Shown one piece after another: positions 9,011-22,229 of a stretch of DNA of 64,000 bases. Within the stretch, counting starts at the first letter, position 1. Each line of letters begins with the position of its first letter. The position numbers and the translations under genes are program-made. The stretch is from Escarpia spicata (Eukaryota > Annelida > Polychaeta > Sabellida > Siboglinidae): assembly GCA_963995525.1 (NCBI GenBank), contig OZ023207.1:35881792-35945791 (forward strand), written 5' to 3'. The notes under the pieces were generated by a model. That model searched no databases, was not told where the DNA came from, and worked only from the letters and a program-made list of their open reading frames with translations.

Positions 9011-11984
9011 AATTAGAAAGTAGTACAAAGAACTTGGTTAGTATCAGTACAGCAAAGCAGATTTCATTACCTTTAAACTAATAATTTACCCTTTATGATT
9101 GTAGTAATATAATCTATCGAGAAGCGTCGCCTAGTGGACGCACATACACTCGTTTGTCACATTATTGCCTAAATTCCACCAATAAAAGATTGAAAAATTC
9201 ACTCTATCGCCCACACGTTGAAAGCATGAAATGAATTACCTTATCGACAAGGTATGTAATAGTTAAACCAATTGTCGTATAAAAAACCGTTCCCCTGGTA
9301 CTATAATTTACATCCACATATCTTGTTACATCCCACATATATATCAAAACACTCATCACATCGCCATAGTAATTGTAACGTTTCAACGACAGATTCCTAC
9401 CGACTTTGTAATACACCAATGTGGGCATTTCCACCGTGACTCAAATTACAGTTATATTTCGGCATATGTGCTATAATAATGCATTTCAAAATTCCGTCTT
9501 CTGTTAGTAGGAACCCATTGACATAGTCTATTAAATGATACCAACAAATAATAATGTGATTACATAATATGGTTTTAATTGCATCTGTTTATAGCGTGAC
9601 TCGTGTTACGGCAAAAGGAAAACTCAAAAACCTATCTTGAATCATGTGAAATTTCTCCTTAAAGTATAAATGCTATAAACAAAAAAATACCTTTGAATAA
9701 ATCACACATAAATAGGGTTTAAAACACACAATTACTAAATTGAAATTGTACCAAGAACATACAGAAATATTGCATAATCATCGTGACTCGCGTTACGTGA
9801 AACAGCTATCATTTACTAACTGTTCAGACACACTTTAGCTTGATGACATTTTTTTGGGTATTATGTTGTGAAGATAATATAATGGAGAAAGGAAACAACT
9901 TTAGTTAAAAATATGCATTAACCCATTCATGTCAAGCATACAAAGTAATGCCAAATTGAACATAGTAGTTTAATTCAAGAATTGTGTAATGCATAACAAA
10001 ATAAAAATAACATCCCACGTTTCCCATAAAAAGATGATCTCATAATTACCTTTTGCAAGAACACTTGCAACCAAATATAATTATCCAGAGTAACAGTTAT
10101 GTATAGTATTGTTTGGATGTATAAATCCAACTACGTTCTGAAGACATACATAATTTGTGATTAATTACAGATTTAGAAAACGGACATGGCCGCAGTGATT
10201 TCAAGTGCTGGGTGGCTTCAGTCTGTTTTACCAATTTATTATTGGTATTCTTAAAAATAACCTATTAAATTTTACACAAAAAGTACCCGTAATTGTTTAA
10301 AAGGAATTCCCCTTTTCACCACCAAACCTTTTTCGTGATAATGATGCTTATTAATGTGGGCAGTGGTTACAGATATATGGCTCATCACATTAATCTAGTT
10401 CTGTGATTACTACCTGGCAAACTATAATTAAGTATTTTATTCAGTAAAATAATTGTTTTATTCATATAAACACAGGTGAATAGCAGGAAATACATGTATG
10501 CACCAGCCTGGCATTCACTGAGTACATTATTATTATTATTAATACATAAGTTGCATCCTTTTTTTAATAAATGGTCTTTTTTGATTGATTATAAGTGTTG
10601 TCTTAGATATTATCTTTTATTGTTATGTGTTACCGTACTGTATATTCTAATAGGTTTGGTTGTATATACATGAATTGATGATGGATGATGTCGGGTCAAA
10701 ATTTTTTTTGAGTAAGCATGTTTTTCATCAACCAACATGAAATAAGAATGATTATGGGATATAATAACTATAATACTGCCTCTATGTGAAGTCTTTGCAA
10801 CTAACAAATTTAATAGAAAAAAGAAAATAAACAACAACTCACTGCCGTAAAAACTTTGTGACTTACGCTACCCAATTTTGTGTGACTCGCGGTACACGTG
10901 ACAAGCGTTACACATATTCAGTACCCACAATCATAACCTGTGTAAACTAGATATCGATGTTGTTAATATAATTTCGTTAATTACCTCATGCAGGAGGTGA
11001 TTGTTTGGAATTTCAATACAAATATTTTAAGACCATTTTCCCTGTTTTCATGGACATGCCCATATGTATCTCATTAAACGTCATGAACAATCAAATGTAT
11101 CCTAATCTAAATTCATTAAAGTGGCTATGACACGTTTACTGCAAGTCATAATTCTTTTTTGAGAAAGCAACTTATATATATATATATATATAAATGTATT
11201 CACTCTACTACAATTGAACGCCTTGATTGATAGAGACAATATAATTATTCATTATGTGTATCCTTCTGTCTTGTTAGACAATAGTGTGCGCCGTGATTGT
11301 CAATATGATCCTGTACATCGCCTGGAGTGGCAGTTGGCTGAGAAGAGTATGCAGGATTGGTTGATCTCTGCTTTCGGTGGCACGTTTTTGTTGAAACAAG
11401 CACATTATACAAAACAACGTATGCGAACGTTTGATACATATTACGTAACACGGAATACTCGTAGGAAACCAGCAGTGTTGCAAATAGTGTACGTAATACG
11501 TACGTTCTCCCGCTTGCGTCTTTTCTGAGTTCTCTCTCACTCAAAATCAAATAATCAGTTCCTGGTAGAAATTGTGTTTTTTCTCAAACATAAGTATTTA
11601 CATATCTAATTCTCAAAAAGTATCATATTACGTACGTTTATCTTGTTCACTTGAACTATAAGCAGAAATGACAAAACCCGTGTCACTGGCACTTCAAATA
11701 AACGATTAAGCCAACAGCATACATAACAACAGTGTCAAGACAAAGCCATAGACATGTAATTAGTTACATATCACTATACCAATTATATTGTACCTATCAG
11801 GAAACACTCCTAGCGTTCCAAAAGGTACTACGTTGAAATTATTATTTAGTTAATGTAATACCTTACAACAGTGACACAGGAAGGCCTAAATCATGTAATT
11901 AGTTACTTATTGTTGCAAAGTTCCTTCGCTTTATTACCATGTTAACGTTGTAGTGTTTCAAACGTTTATCGTGGCATTGTAAGG
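9011..11984. other. Unassigned AT-rich region with a recurring 15-mer and a small AT microsatellite
   Basis: No coding domain seen. A word close to GTGACTCGCGTTACG recurs near 9,437, 9,597, 9,783 and 10,889, with a related GTGACTTACGCTACC at 10,859. A (TA)n run lies at 11,172-11,191. Open frames at 11,214-11,550 exist on both strands but match nothing I know. Confidence 0.4.
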
Positions 11985-12340
11985 ATGTAATATATCGGGA
12001 GAGAAAAATAAACATCTGGGTAAAACAGAAGACAAAGGTCATAGACGTGATAGAACAAATCAGATGACAGAAGTGGACCTGGGCAGGGCACATCAGCACA
12101 CTACGAGATAACCGACGGACATTGCGTATCACAACATGAAGACGTTATGAAGGGAAACGATCAAGAGGAAGACCGGCGAGACGATGGAGTGACGAGTACT
12201 GGAAGGACACCATCTGGCAGAGGATAGCACAAGACAGGCAGATTTGGAAACGACATGCTGAGGCCTTCGCCCAACAACGGGACACTACGGCTGCACAATG
12301 ATGATGATTATGATGATTATGATGATGATGATGATTCGGT
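11985..12340 (+). mobile_element. RTE-like LINE 3' end
   Basis: Broken frames give the C-terminal tail of an RTE-like RT: a TEDK-type stretch, WTWAGHIS, RSRGRPARRW-like residues, YWKDTIWQRIAQDRQIWKRH and AEAFAQQRDTTAAQ, ending in a (GATGAT)-type tail (12,298-12,336). The same tail protein occurs at 46.2-46.45 kb, so this is a short, strongly 5'-truncated copy of that family. Confidence 0.75.
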
Positions 12341-12514
12341 AGTTTATGACTCATTGTTAAAAAAAATTGAAGCAAGCTTCAAACGGAACGTTTAGAAAAA
12401 ACTATGTTTAAAATAGGGCTGTATGGAAAATACAATGTACACAATTTATGGAACATATCTTTGACAGCTATTGTTTGTTTCTTTCTTGTTTTGTGACCAG
12501 TTCGCTACGGATTC

Positions 12515-12607
12515 TTGACTCAAACATTTAGTTGGTAGGGGAAACAAAATGGTCGCTCCTCTCCGAGAAATTCAAGATTGCCGCTGGTCAGTAAAGGGCC
12601 CCAGGTA
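12515..12607 (-). repeat. Dispersed repeat, inverted partner of 3.34 kb
   Basis: Reverse complement of 3,338-3,440 with scattered mismatches; see that entry. The pair is about 9 kb apart in opposite orientation, and the matching does not extend beyond about 95-100 bases. Confidence 0.55.
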
Positions 12608-13255
12608 GACATCGATATTCGGTTGTTCAGGAGTGGGACAGTTTCAGTTGAAAACGAGGCTTACTGTGTCAAGAAATAAACAGACAATAATCTTTTCAGA
12701 AACGAGACACCAAAACTGTGTGTCCGTTATGCAAAGTTCTGCTGATATTGTCACTACCCAGATTGAAAGAAACTCATACTTACATTTCAAAAAAGAGGCT
12801 AACATTATAACATGTTAACACATAGCACAAGCCAACTTTAAATAGTTTCCTTCCAACTGGACCTGGCACATGCTCTTTATTTTACTATCTACATACACTG
12901 TGTTATCAACAGGTGATTAATTAATATATTTAAATTCCAAATGTACACGGAGACGTTGTTCCGTAACTTACACGTACTCCTTCCTCGCTGACAAGATGCA
13001 AAGCAATGTTCTTGCGCGGTGCCAACAAAGACTGCATCTGTTTTGTGAATTCGAATACGGACGTAGACGTATTCATATAAACCGTCGCAGAAATGGGCCC
13101 TACAACACACCAAGATTAATGTAGAGGTAGGCGCATTCCACGAAACTACGCTAACTGCGCACCAATCATACAGGCAATGTGAGCGTTGCTGAACACAGGG
13201 GGTTGAATATCAATGCAAATAGCGTATAGTAACATAACCTGGTTCAGCTGTGATT
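12608..13255. other. No gene recognised
   Basis: Mixed-composition sequence without a recognisable coding domain; short frames on both strands only. Confidence 0.35.
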
Positions 13256-14115
13256 TAAGACTGACAGCAAATTGAAATTAGATGCAAATAAAACTTAATT
13301 GATCATTATTGGTACTCCAATGCAGCGAAGTAAACTTGGTGTTTTTTCCTACGCGTATTTTGAATCAGCATACCTCGGTGCGGTATCTAGGAGTGATCTT
13401 TCATAATAACTTCAATTTCAGACAACACATATATCAAACGTGTCGCTGCTGTTTTTATCACATTCGTGATATTCGCCGTATTCCCAGTATATGTCATTTT
13501 CTGTTGCTAAAATTATTGCAACACCGCTTGCTAGCAGCAGACGTGACTATTGTAATTCCCTCCTTTATAATATCACATGAAAGGATATTACAAGGCAAGG
13601 GCAGTAACAAGATATCCCCGTTTTTCTCGCTATGTACACTTTTGAAGTATTTGCAATGGCTTCCTGTACGATATCGTGTAACATTTACGATCTGTACCAT
13701 TACATACAAGGCACGGTCCAGTAAGCAACCATCTTATTTGCATTCACTGCTTACTCCTGTAAGAAAACCTATCCAGCTTCGGTCATCTAGTTCTGACCTA
13801 ATTTTTTTTGCCAAAGTCAACAATAACATTGGAACCAAAGCTGTTGCTGTTGCTGCACCAACTCTATAGAATATGCTCCCTCTTAGTGTTAGATCAGTTG
13901 AAAATATTACAAAATTCCGTCATCATTTAAAAACCTTAAGTTTACAAAATTTCTTACCCACCATAGCTCCCTAGCGTCTTGACCCATCTATTGACAACTG
14001 GAATACTGCTTACGGATTATGAGATTGACCAATCAAACCAAGTCTTGATGCGCCGCTGAGCTTGGTTTCCACGGATATAGGCACACTAGAAATTATCTTA
14101 TTATTATTATTTGTG
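13256..14115 (+). mobile_element. L2/CR1-like LINE 3' fragment
   Basis: The C-terminal part of an L2-like RT: KLKLDANKT, RYLGVIFHNNFNFRQHI, TCRCCFYHIRDIRRI, then LQWLPVRYRVTFTICTITYK, LRSSSSDL and a final AVAAPTL*NMLPLSVRSVEN. One stop falls in the normally conserved APTLWN segment, and part of the Y-NSLLY region is missing (a deletion). The 3' UTR ends with an (ATT)n tail near 14,100-14,112, usual for this group. Confidence 0.82.
13309..13869 (+). pseudogene. L2-like RT C-terminal domain, broken
   Basis: A 186-codon open frame covering the YLGV box, the CFYHIR-RI segment and the LHWLPV-like (LQWLPV) and TYKA boxes of the thumb/C-terminal region. It stops at a TAG in place of the conserved Trp of the LWN motif; the protein sequence then continues in frame to about 13,970. 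It lacks the catalytic FADD region, which would lie upstream and is not present. Confidence 0.75.
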
Positions 14116-14995
14116 TCGATGCACAGTACATTGTTAAGATTATAAAAATAATTATGATCGATCTAGCGTATGTGCATGGGTGCGTGTATGTTGGAGAGAA
14201 CCACTTGATTTGTTGCGTGTTGAATTATGATCAATACTGTAAATATCATGTAACCAAAACATTGACCGCTCCAATGGTAGCGAGACAGTAGCCAGGCTAA
14301 GATCAGGCGGTACCTTTGCAGTTTCGTTCCGCACCTCGAAAACACAGGAAAACGGTCTCCTACAATCACCAAATCATATTGTATATATATTCCTATACCT
14401 ACTTTAAATATATGCACTTGTCACTTGACCAAAACCCTTAGCGGCTGTTAACTTAAAATTTAAGGTAATCTTATTTAATTAAATATCGCAAACTCTATTG
14501 ACTTTGTGTGACAATATAATTGAAATGTCAATTGTGATCTAACCCAACATATAAAAGCAACCATAGCGTGGTGCCATCTAGCGGAATGTCATGTGGAACT
14601 AATGTATACACGCAAAAACAAAAACAAAGACGAGTGAATAAAAGATCGATAAAAGACAATAAATTTAATTTGTTGATCACGTGACAAGCACATAGGTGTA
14701 GAATAGGTGTAGTAAATACATGATGTGAAGGTTGGTGACTAGGTGACCATTTTCGTGTTTTTTTAGGATGCGGACCTATACTGAAAAAGTATCCATCACT
14801 TCACCAGGCTAAGTTTATCAAGGCAGATAAGGACGTCCATCTAGATAGCTTATAAAAACCACATGCGAAGAATATAGCATAGAGACCAAAACATATTACG
14901 CCAGAGGATGAATTTCGCAGGTATGTTAGGAATATAGCATGGTTACTCGCACCTCCTCGCGAGAATCTCAGACTGCGAGTAATTTGATAATGCGA
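14116..14995. other. No gene recognised
   Basis: Unassigned sequence between the LINE tail and the outer end of the left palindrome arm. No domain seen. Confidence 0.35.
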
Positions 14996-16079
14996 GGGAT
15001 TTGGCACGACAACGGAAGTTTGCCAGTCATTCTGTTTACAACGTTCGAAAGAGAAGGTGTCCGCTTTCGTTCCATAAACCCACAAAATAACCAATTCTCT
15101 TAAATCACCTATGCATTATACTAATAACACACGACGCTTTTGCTGGGAAACACCGCTATTGTCATTTGCACTAAAGTATATAAACGTCCATTTCTCATAT
15201 CCAACACGAGCTTAACAAAATTTTCATCAACTCGATAACGACTGAACAAGTGAACGATCTACGCTGCTAGTGCTAGTAGTAGCGTACGGCAATGTTCCCT
15301 TCAGAAATGTTTAAATAAAATATTTCCTTTGGCTTAACGTTATATTAGGTATTGCTGTTCCACTATCATAACATAACTGTTTACATTTTGTATATGATCT
15401 GACACATCTTCACAGCAAAACATCCTATATAATAATAATATGTGTAAATGTCACATGAACCATATAAAACGATAATGTAAATTAGTTTTATAGTACATGT
15501 TGTTTTATTGTGTTTATTTTATTACAGTCACATTGAACAGGGACATATTGTTTAACAAGAAGAAAAGCATTAAAGAGTATTCAAAATATATTGTAAAGTA
15601 TCAGCACTATTAGATGAAGCTTGCATATTATTATAATTGTTTTATGATTTCCATAATATAAAATGCAATAAAAATGGTCATGGCAAAATAATTGTTTAAC
15701 CAACACACTTGATACTTTTATTACAATAATAATAAGATAATTTCTATTGATCTTAAGCTCAGAGGAACATCAAAACAAAAGTAACAAATGGACAGCTAGT
15801 ACTTGCAAACCAGTCAGGAAGTCTTTAGTATAGTTAAACAAATGTGGACATGTCTGTAAACAAATAATAACCAGTTTATGTTTTTAAATACTGCATCCAG
15901 GAGACTAGTGCAGCGATCCAGCATAAATATGTGGTCCATTTATGAGCATTAACTCTGCCATGTCCATCATTTGGTCTCAATTTTCCCTTTTGATGTGGTC
16001 ACGCATCATTAATTAATTGACACAATAATCGGCTCTGGTTTAGAAAATCAACTTTGCTTTTAGTTGATTCTGATTTATA

Positions 16080-16385
16080 ATGTTGATTAGTGCAATGGTA
16101 CGGTGGCTAGAGCATCGGACTGTCAATAGAGAGAACTCGTGTTTAAATCCTGTGCTTCGGTGTCGAACCTTGGGCAAGTTCCTCCACCTTACCTTGCTCC
16201 AGTTCAATGAGACAGTGGTGAATATTTATGTACGAATACTCTTCACGCATTATTTGCAGCTTGGCTGGATGCTTCCCAGATAAGTCCAGAAGGTGTTCGA
16301 TGGAACAGGTCTGTCAGGGAGTAAAATGTGAAGCCCTTTGAGCAGTCCCGAGGACTGGATACTGCTCTATATAATATAACTTACC
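16080..16385 (+). mobile_element. tRNA-derived SINE
   Basis: Head with A-box-like GGTGGCTAGAGCATCGGACT and B-box-like GTGTTTAAATCC, then body CCTTGGGCAAGTTC, TTGCTCCAGTTCA, GGCTGGATGCTTCCCAGA, GAACAGGTCTGTCAGGGAGT, and tail TTTGAGCAGTCCCGAGGACT with CTGCTCTATATAATATAAC. Full-length copy of the family. It is part of the 1.4 kb insertion that breaks the left palindrome arm. Confidence 0.75.
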
Positions 16386-17478
16386 ATTTTATGTTATGAT
16401 ATGAATTATACACCACATAAGGCCATACTTTTTATACTACATGTTTTACGGGCCCGCATACATTAATTTCCTGCATCTAGAATAAACATACAAGTTATAA
16501 TGTTCATTTTTTATTGCCGCCGATGTCATTATTTATTAACTGAACATATTAAATCGTAAATAAAACATATTACTATTCAGGAGAGAAAATGCCATGCTAC
16601 TGTATGGGGTTTGAGTCGAACAGTTTTGGCTATGTGGCCTTTTAACGACGGTAGCAACCGTGCGCGCATGCTATTCTTTGAATATGACGTCATCGAACAA
16701 CATTAAGGTATCGAAATATTTGTGCATTGTATTCACTCAGATGATTCCGTATAATTTCTATTTTCTCGGCGCCATCTCGATTAACAATCTTTTTCACAAA
16801 GTATATCGTTCGTTTTTCAGCGGTCAAACTATTCTTCGTACCAACAACTTCAAATCATGTAAACAGGAAATTTAACAGCGCATAGCATCGTGGGATTGTT
16901 CCGTGCCTCGTTTTGAGAACTACGGCCAATTCCGTGTCTCATTTACATAAGTCTAAAGTTAAATGAGGAGATCGTCGGGATTTGGGACCTGGTTTCAACG
17001 CGGAAAAAAGGGCGTGACTACTGATGTAACTGGCAGATAGCCAAGAAGAAGGCGGTTCTTTTGATACCAAATACACTGGCGTACCTTGAACGAACGTGGT
17101 CACTGTCAATGCATAAACATGGACTCCTTTTGGCGTGTTTCAACGATTCATATTTTTATTGTCATTTCACATTTGACAGGCCTTTTAAGTTAGTGGTAAA
17201 ATAATGACTTAGCGGTGAGTAACTGCTAAAACAATCTTTATTATGAAGTAGATATGTCAATCTATCAGTGTCAGAAAGTCATACAAATTATTTGTGATGC
17301 ATTTCACACTGATGTGTCTGTCATTAATAGGATAACAAGTAACACTGGATATTTATATTAATTCTCATGTTGCCCCATATATTATTAATTAAGTGTTATA
17401 TATTGTTACAGTCAAGTTCTTACGGTACTGGCATAAGCTTAGATGCTTATGCTTGTATTCTTGTATATGCTCGTTCCT
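16386..17478. other. Rest of the insertion in the left palindrome arm
   Basis: Absent from the right arm, where flanking sequence is continuous around 23,866-23,880. It contains no recognised domain. A short frame at 16,660-16,875 is not supported by anything. Confidence 0.5.
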
Positions 17479-18429
17479 CTGATACATACACATATAACAG
17501 GCACCAAGGCTGGGAGGGCGCAATGGGGGTATATGCATGAGGGAAAAGTGTTTCACTCTACATTATGGAGAGGTATAACAATTAATATTATCGTTATATG
17601 TATTTATATCGTTATTGTGTATATATCCTAGTCACATGGTTTGATTACAACAATATTTAATAAGATAGATAATTGCTTTCTAAACTCTATCCATAGCATC
17701 TTACATAACACTAATACTCTTATAAAATATTTCTTTGTGAAATAATTCTGTTGAAAACACAATAGCAGTATCTTGAGTATCCATTAAATGGTAAGCTAGT
17801 TAACTAACTTGGTGCTGTTAGATAACTTTTAGCAGTAAGGATAACATGATAACAAATATGCACTTTTGCTGTTGTATTTATTTTCTCAATGTATTTGAAA
17901 ACCAAACTCTTGTTAAATTGACACAAAAAACTTTAATTCACTGACCAGATAAAAATGATTTTAAGAAAATGCAGTATTACGGAATAACAAATGGTAATAC
18001 AGTATGTACATAAAGGGAATAGTATGTACACCCACATTAAGCCAAACCTTCAATAGTCCATTACTTTTGATAATTATATTAATATAACATTACAATATTA
18101 GTTTAGCACTGTTCAAACACTACAGTTTCTAAATAGTAGCAAATACCTAAGCTAAAACTAGACTTCAAATGCAATAGAATGAGATGGTCAAAATGTACAC
18201 TTTTATGAAAATGTCATATATAATTGTGGGAACATATGTGTTGAACCAATGCACGACAAAACGTAACCACTTATTCGATGATATTTCTCAAAAAATATGG
18301 TTTAAAACGATTGCTCCTTTATGGAACATCTGAGAAAAGTCATATTGTTGTCTACTGGCCGAGTAATCACAAATAATGTGCTGTATCATTCCTTAATAAA
18401 GGTAAGTTCTTATGTAGGAAATTAATATT

Positions 18430-19410
18430 CGCATTCTGGTCACCCCAATGGAGGAGTTCCACAAGAAACACTGTCTGGACCTAAATTTCTAGTCTACATA
18501 AATGATTTATAAACGCCTGTTCCATTATATAAGTATATAGATGACAGTACATTTATCGAAATATGCGATAGAAAGGGTGTGTCTGTTATACAAGAATCGG
18601 TTGACGTTGCTGCTAGGTGGACAGAACAGAATGATATGAAAATTAATTCAGGAAAATCAAAAGAGATGATAATATGTTTTGTACAAGACCGCAATTTTCG
18701 AAACACTATCCAGAATATAAAGATCGATGGAAAAGATGTAAATCAAGTAGACCATGCCAAACTTTTAGGTGTTGCAATTTCACAGGATCTGACATGGAAT
18801 AAGCATGTGGAAAATATTGTGAAAAAGGCCGGGAAACGACGCTATATGTTGTATCAGTTGATGCGAGTAGGAATTAGCCAGAATGATCTGGTCACTATAT
18901 ATATGTCAGTGTTGTGAAACCTGTTTTAGAATATGCATGTCCTGTATGGCACACTAACTTGCCACAATATTTATCTGACAGTATTGTAATGATACAAAAA
19001 AGAGCATTAAAGCGTATTTTTCCTGCAATAAGTTACGCTGAGATAATCATGTATGTTAAATTGGAGACATTGAAAGCAAGACGGGACTGCCTTTGTCAAA
19101 AATATTTCAATAAGATTAAAGTTAGTACACACAGATTAAACTATCTGCTGCCTGACAAAAGGCATACAAAAATATGACATCAGACAGCGTAATGTGTCCC
19201 CTTTGCCAATAACCCGAATAAACAAATACCGTAACTCCTTTATACCATGGGGATTACACAACTGCCAATAACAAATTAAGGACAAAAGGATGGTATTTAT
19301 ATTGTATGACATTTCAATGTATTAGTTGTATTTTATTGTATACTGTGAATCCAACTCAGTTGAGTTGCTAATAAACTTGAGTTATTCTTATTCTTTCTTA
19401 TTCTTATTAA
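18430..19410 (+). mobile_element. LINE RT 3' half, copy A
   Basis: One frame reads GGVPQETLSGPKFLVYINDL, a stop, TPVPLYKYIDDSTFIEICD (catalytic YIDD box kept), then the 112-codon frame from 18,579 (DMKINSGKSKEMII, LLGVAISQDLTWNKHV, YMLYQLMRVGISQNDLVTIY) and, after one stop, the frame from 18,914 (PVLEYACPVWHTNLPQYLSD, IQKRALKRIFP, RRDCLCQKYF). This is the catalytic and thumb part of a Jockey/CR1-group RT. The first catalytic Asp is missing (5' truncation). The 3' end has a TTCTTA-type tail near 19,380-19,410. Confidence 0.82.
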
Positions 19411-19582
19411 AGACAATCATTAATACAAAAAACTGGATTTATATACATGAGCTTGCATGCGAATTAACTTACATTACCAGTTACTGTGTTGTTTTGATGT
19501 CGATGTATCTATTCGACACAACGGATACATTCGACGATTCGTGTACTGTACGTGTACTGGCGTTAGATGTTGAGCAGAGGAG

Positions 19583-19800
19583 GTTGGCTGGCTCTAGTCG
19601 TGCGCACTAAATATTTACATGTTAAGCTCCTCCCACTCGGTAGGTGTTAAGGCTGTTTTTAATTGCTGCATGCTACATATTTATATCATCTTATATTGAT
19701 ACGTGCTGTGCATTCATGTGTTAATAACCAAAGGAGCGAATCATTGTAAAGATCATGTTTTTTTAGGATCTGAGTAATTAGTACAAAGTACACGAATTTA
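19583..19800 (+). repeat. 220-bp repeat, copy 1 of 3
   Basis: Starts at GAGGTTGGCTGG and runs through GCGCACTAAATATTTACATG, TCGGTAGGTGTTAAGG, TTAATTGCTGCATGCTACAT to TTTAGGATCTGAGTAATTAG. The second copy (22,012-22,229) is in the tandem duplicate; a third, diverged and inverted, is at 25,033-25,250. The GAGGTTGGC start looks like a transposon terminus. Confidence 0.75.
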
Positions 19801-20234
19801 AGTCGAAAGCTCGTCGAAGTTGCCAGTCGCCCGTAGGCCTGGACGTTGCGTATCCGTTACACGGTTAGGATACATCGACACCGACAGTAACCGATTATGT
19901 AAGTTAATTCGCATGTAAGTTCATATTGGTCTACACAAATTGATTGATGTATTTGAATCATGTTTGTTATTTATAAATGATTGGTTTTAATAAATCATAT
20001 TCGATACATATTGCATATTTATAATGTTGCATACATTTGTATGCAGCACATGATTGGGAACAGTTTTCTAATTAAATATTTATTACTGTTTTAAATGGGG
20101 AAATAATTTTAAATTAGTAAAATTATATTATACAAATAATATTTTAAAAAAGTAAAATATTAAATTCCCTAACAGCTATCAAATGTGGACTGTTTGCTTA
20201 TCAGCTGCTCCTATTGTGACACGTGATGATGTAT

Positions 20235-20560
20235 TGAGCGTGATGTGTACTGGTTAGAGCGTTTGACTATTCTTCGTCGAAATCTCCTGATTTGATTCCT
20301 CTTGCTGCCATTTCGGACCTTTGGCATGTTCATTCACCCCACGTTGCTCCAGTTCACTCGTCTGTGTCAAAGAGTATCTGGATATAATAGTGGTTGATAT
20401 TTGTGTACAAATAGTCTTAACGTAGTAACTGCAGCAAGGCTGGATGCTTCCCACAGAAGTTGAGATGGTGTTTGATTGAACAGGTCAGTCAGAGAGTATA
20501 GCGCTTTGAGCAGTCCTAAGGACTGGATATTGCAGGACTGGATATTACTGGGCCAGTAGA
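20235..20560 (+). mobile_element. tRNA-derived SINE
   Basis: Head ACTGGTTAGAGCGTTTGACT, then TTGCTCCAGTTCACTCGTCT, GGCTGGATGCTTCCCACAGA, and tail GCGCTTTGAGCAGTCCTAAG. It sits in tandem copy A, directly before palindrome-arm sequence. Confidence 0.75.
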
Positions 20561-20857
20561 AAAAAATATGGCATTTTTTTCAGATGTTCCATAAAGGAGC
20601 ATTCTTTTAAAACCATGTTTTCTAAGTAAAGAAATTACGTCATTGTTTTGCCGTCCATTGGTTCAACACACACGTAACCACAATTGTATATGTAATATTC
20701 ATAAACGTTTACATGTTGATCATATTATGCTATTGCATCCGATGGCTAGCTTTAGCTTAGGCATTTATTACTATTTAGAAACTGTAGAGTTTGAACACGC
20801 AAGGTCATTTTTATCATTCCTTAATAAAGGTAAGTTCTTATGTAGGAAATTAATATT

Positions 20858-21838
20858 CGCATTCTGGTCACCCCAATGGAGGAGTTCCACAAGAAACACT
20901 GTCTGGATCTAAATTTCTAGTCTACATAAATGATTTATAAACGCCTGTTCCATTATATAAGTATATAGATGACAGTACATTTATCGAAATATGCGATAGA
21001 AAGTGTGTGTCTGTTATACAAGAATCGGTTGACGTTGCTGCTAGGTGGACAGAACAGAATGATATGAAAATTAATTCAGGAAAATCAAAAGAGATGATAA
21101 TATGTTTTGTACAAGACCGCAATTTTCGAAACACTATCCAGAATATAAAGATCGATGGAAAAGATGTAAATCAAGTAGACCATGCCAAACTTTTAGGTGT
21201 TGCAATTTCACAGGATCTGACATGGAATAAGCATGTGGAAAATATTGTGAAAAAGGCCGGGAAACGACGCTACATATTGTATCAGTTGATGCGAGTAGGA
21301 ATTAGCCAGAATGATCTGGTCACTATATATATGTCAGTGTTGTGAAACCTGTTTTAGAATATGCATGTCCTGTATGGCACACTAACTTGCCACAATATTT
21401 ATCTGACAGTATTGTAATGATACAAAAAAGAGCATTAAAGCGTATTTTTCCTGCAATAAGTTACGCTGAGATAATCATGTATGTTAAATTGGAGACATTG
21501 AAAGCAAGACGGGACTGCCTTTGTCAAAAATATTTCAATAAGATTAAAGTTAGTACACACAGATTAAACTATCTGCTGCCTGACAAAAGGCATACAAAAA
21601 TATGAAATCAGACAGCGTAATGTGTCCCCTTTGCCAATAACCCGAATAAACAAATACCGTAACTCCTTTATACCATGGGGATTACACAACTGCCAATAAC
21701 AAATGAAGGACAAAAGGATGGTATTTATATTGTATGACATTTCAATGTATTAGTTGTATTTTATTGTATACTGTGAATCCAACTCAGTTGAGTTGCTAAT
21801 AAACTTGAGTTATTCTTATTCTTTCTTATTCTTATTAA
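20858..21838 (+). mobile_element. LINE RT 3' half, copy B
   Basis: Duplicate of the 18,430-19,410 LINE, created by the tandem duplication rather than by a second insertion, since flanks are duplicated too. Same two stops (after VYINDL and after YMSVL). One visible residue change, Met to Ile, in the RRYMLYQL segment. Confidence 0.82.
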
Positions 21839-22011
21839 AGACAATCATTAATACAAAAAACTGGATTTATATACATGAGCTTGCATGCGAATTAACTTAC
21901 ATTACCAGTTACTGTGTTGTTTTGGTGTCGATGTATCTATTCGACACAACGGATACATTCGACGATTCGTGTACTGTACGTGTACTGGCATTATGATGTT
22001 GAGCAGAGGAG

Positions 22012-22229
22012 GTTGGCTGGCTCTAGTCGTGCGCACTAAATATTTACATGTTAAGCTCCTCCCACTCGGTAGGTGTTAAGGCTGTTTTTAATTGCTGCAT
22101 GCTACATATTTATATCATCTTATATTGATACGTGCTGTGCATTCATGTGTTAATAACCAAAGGAGCGAATCATTGTAAAGATCATGTTTTTTTAGGATCT
22201 GAGTAATTAGTACAAAGTACACGAATTTA
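22012..22229 (+). repeat. 220-bp repeat, copy 2 of 3
   Basis: Tandem-duplicate partner of 19,583-19,800. Confidence 0.75.

Larger units (their letters stand above)
14996..18383 (+). repeat. Left arm of a large palindrome
   Basis: Block by block this arm matches the reverse complement of 22,976-24,775: GGAAGTTTGCCAGTCATTCT (about 15,020) pairs with 24,730; ATATTGTAAAGTATCA (15,588) pairs with 24,318; AGGAGACTAGTGCAGC (about 15,900) pairs with 24,050; TTAATTAATTGACACAATAAT (16,010) pairs with 23,940; the GAGGGAAAAGTG block (17,537) pairs with 23,795; GATAGATAATTGCTTTCTAA (17,664) pairs with 23,600; ACTTTTAGCAGTAAGGATAA (17,825) pairs with 23,395; CTACAGTTTCTAAATAGTA (18,120) pairs with 23,205. 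The arm carries an extra 1.4 kb (16,079-17,478) and probably another insert near 15,230-15,470. The arms have diverged clearly, so the structure is old. Confidence 0.85.
18384..20813 (+). repeat. Tandem duplication, copy A (2.43 kb)
   Basis: Repeats almost base for base at 20,814-23,242 with an offset of 2,428, later 2,429 after a one-base insertion near 21,991. The unit holds a LINE 3' half, a 220-bp repeat also found inverted at 25.0 kb, a SINE, and part of the palindrome arm. The junction TTTTTAT|CATTCC carries a 3-base TAT overlap with the left flank. Confidence 0.95.

Noticed and set aside
11214..11550. Overlapping frames of about 100 codons on both strands
   Set aside because: Neither matches a known family; there is no way to choose a strand, and random open frames of this length are expected.
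16080..16160. tRNA gene
   Set aside because: A- and B-box-like words belong to a repeated SINE head followed by the family body; no full cloverleaf can be formed by eye.
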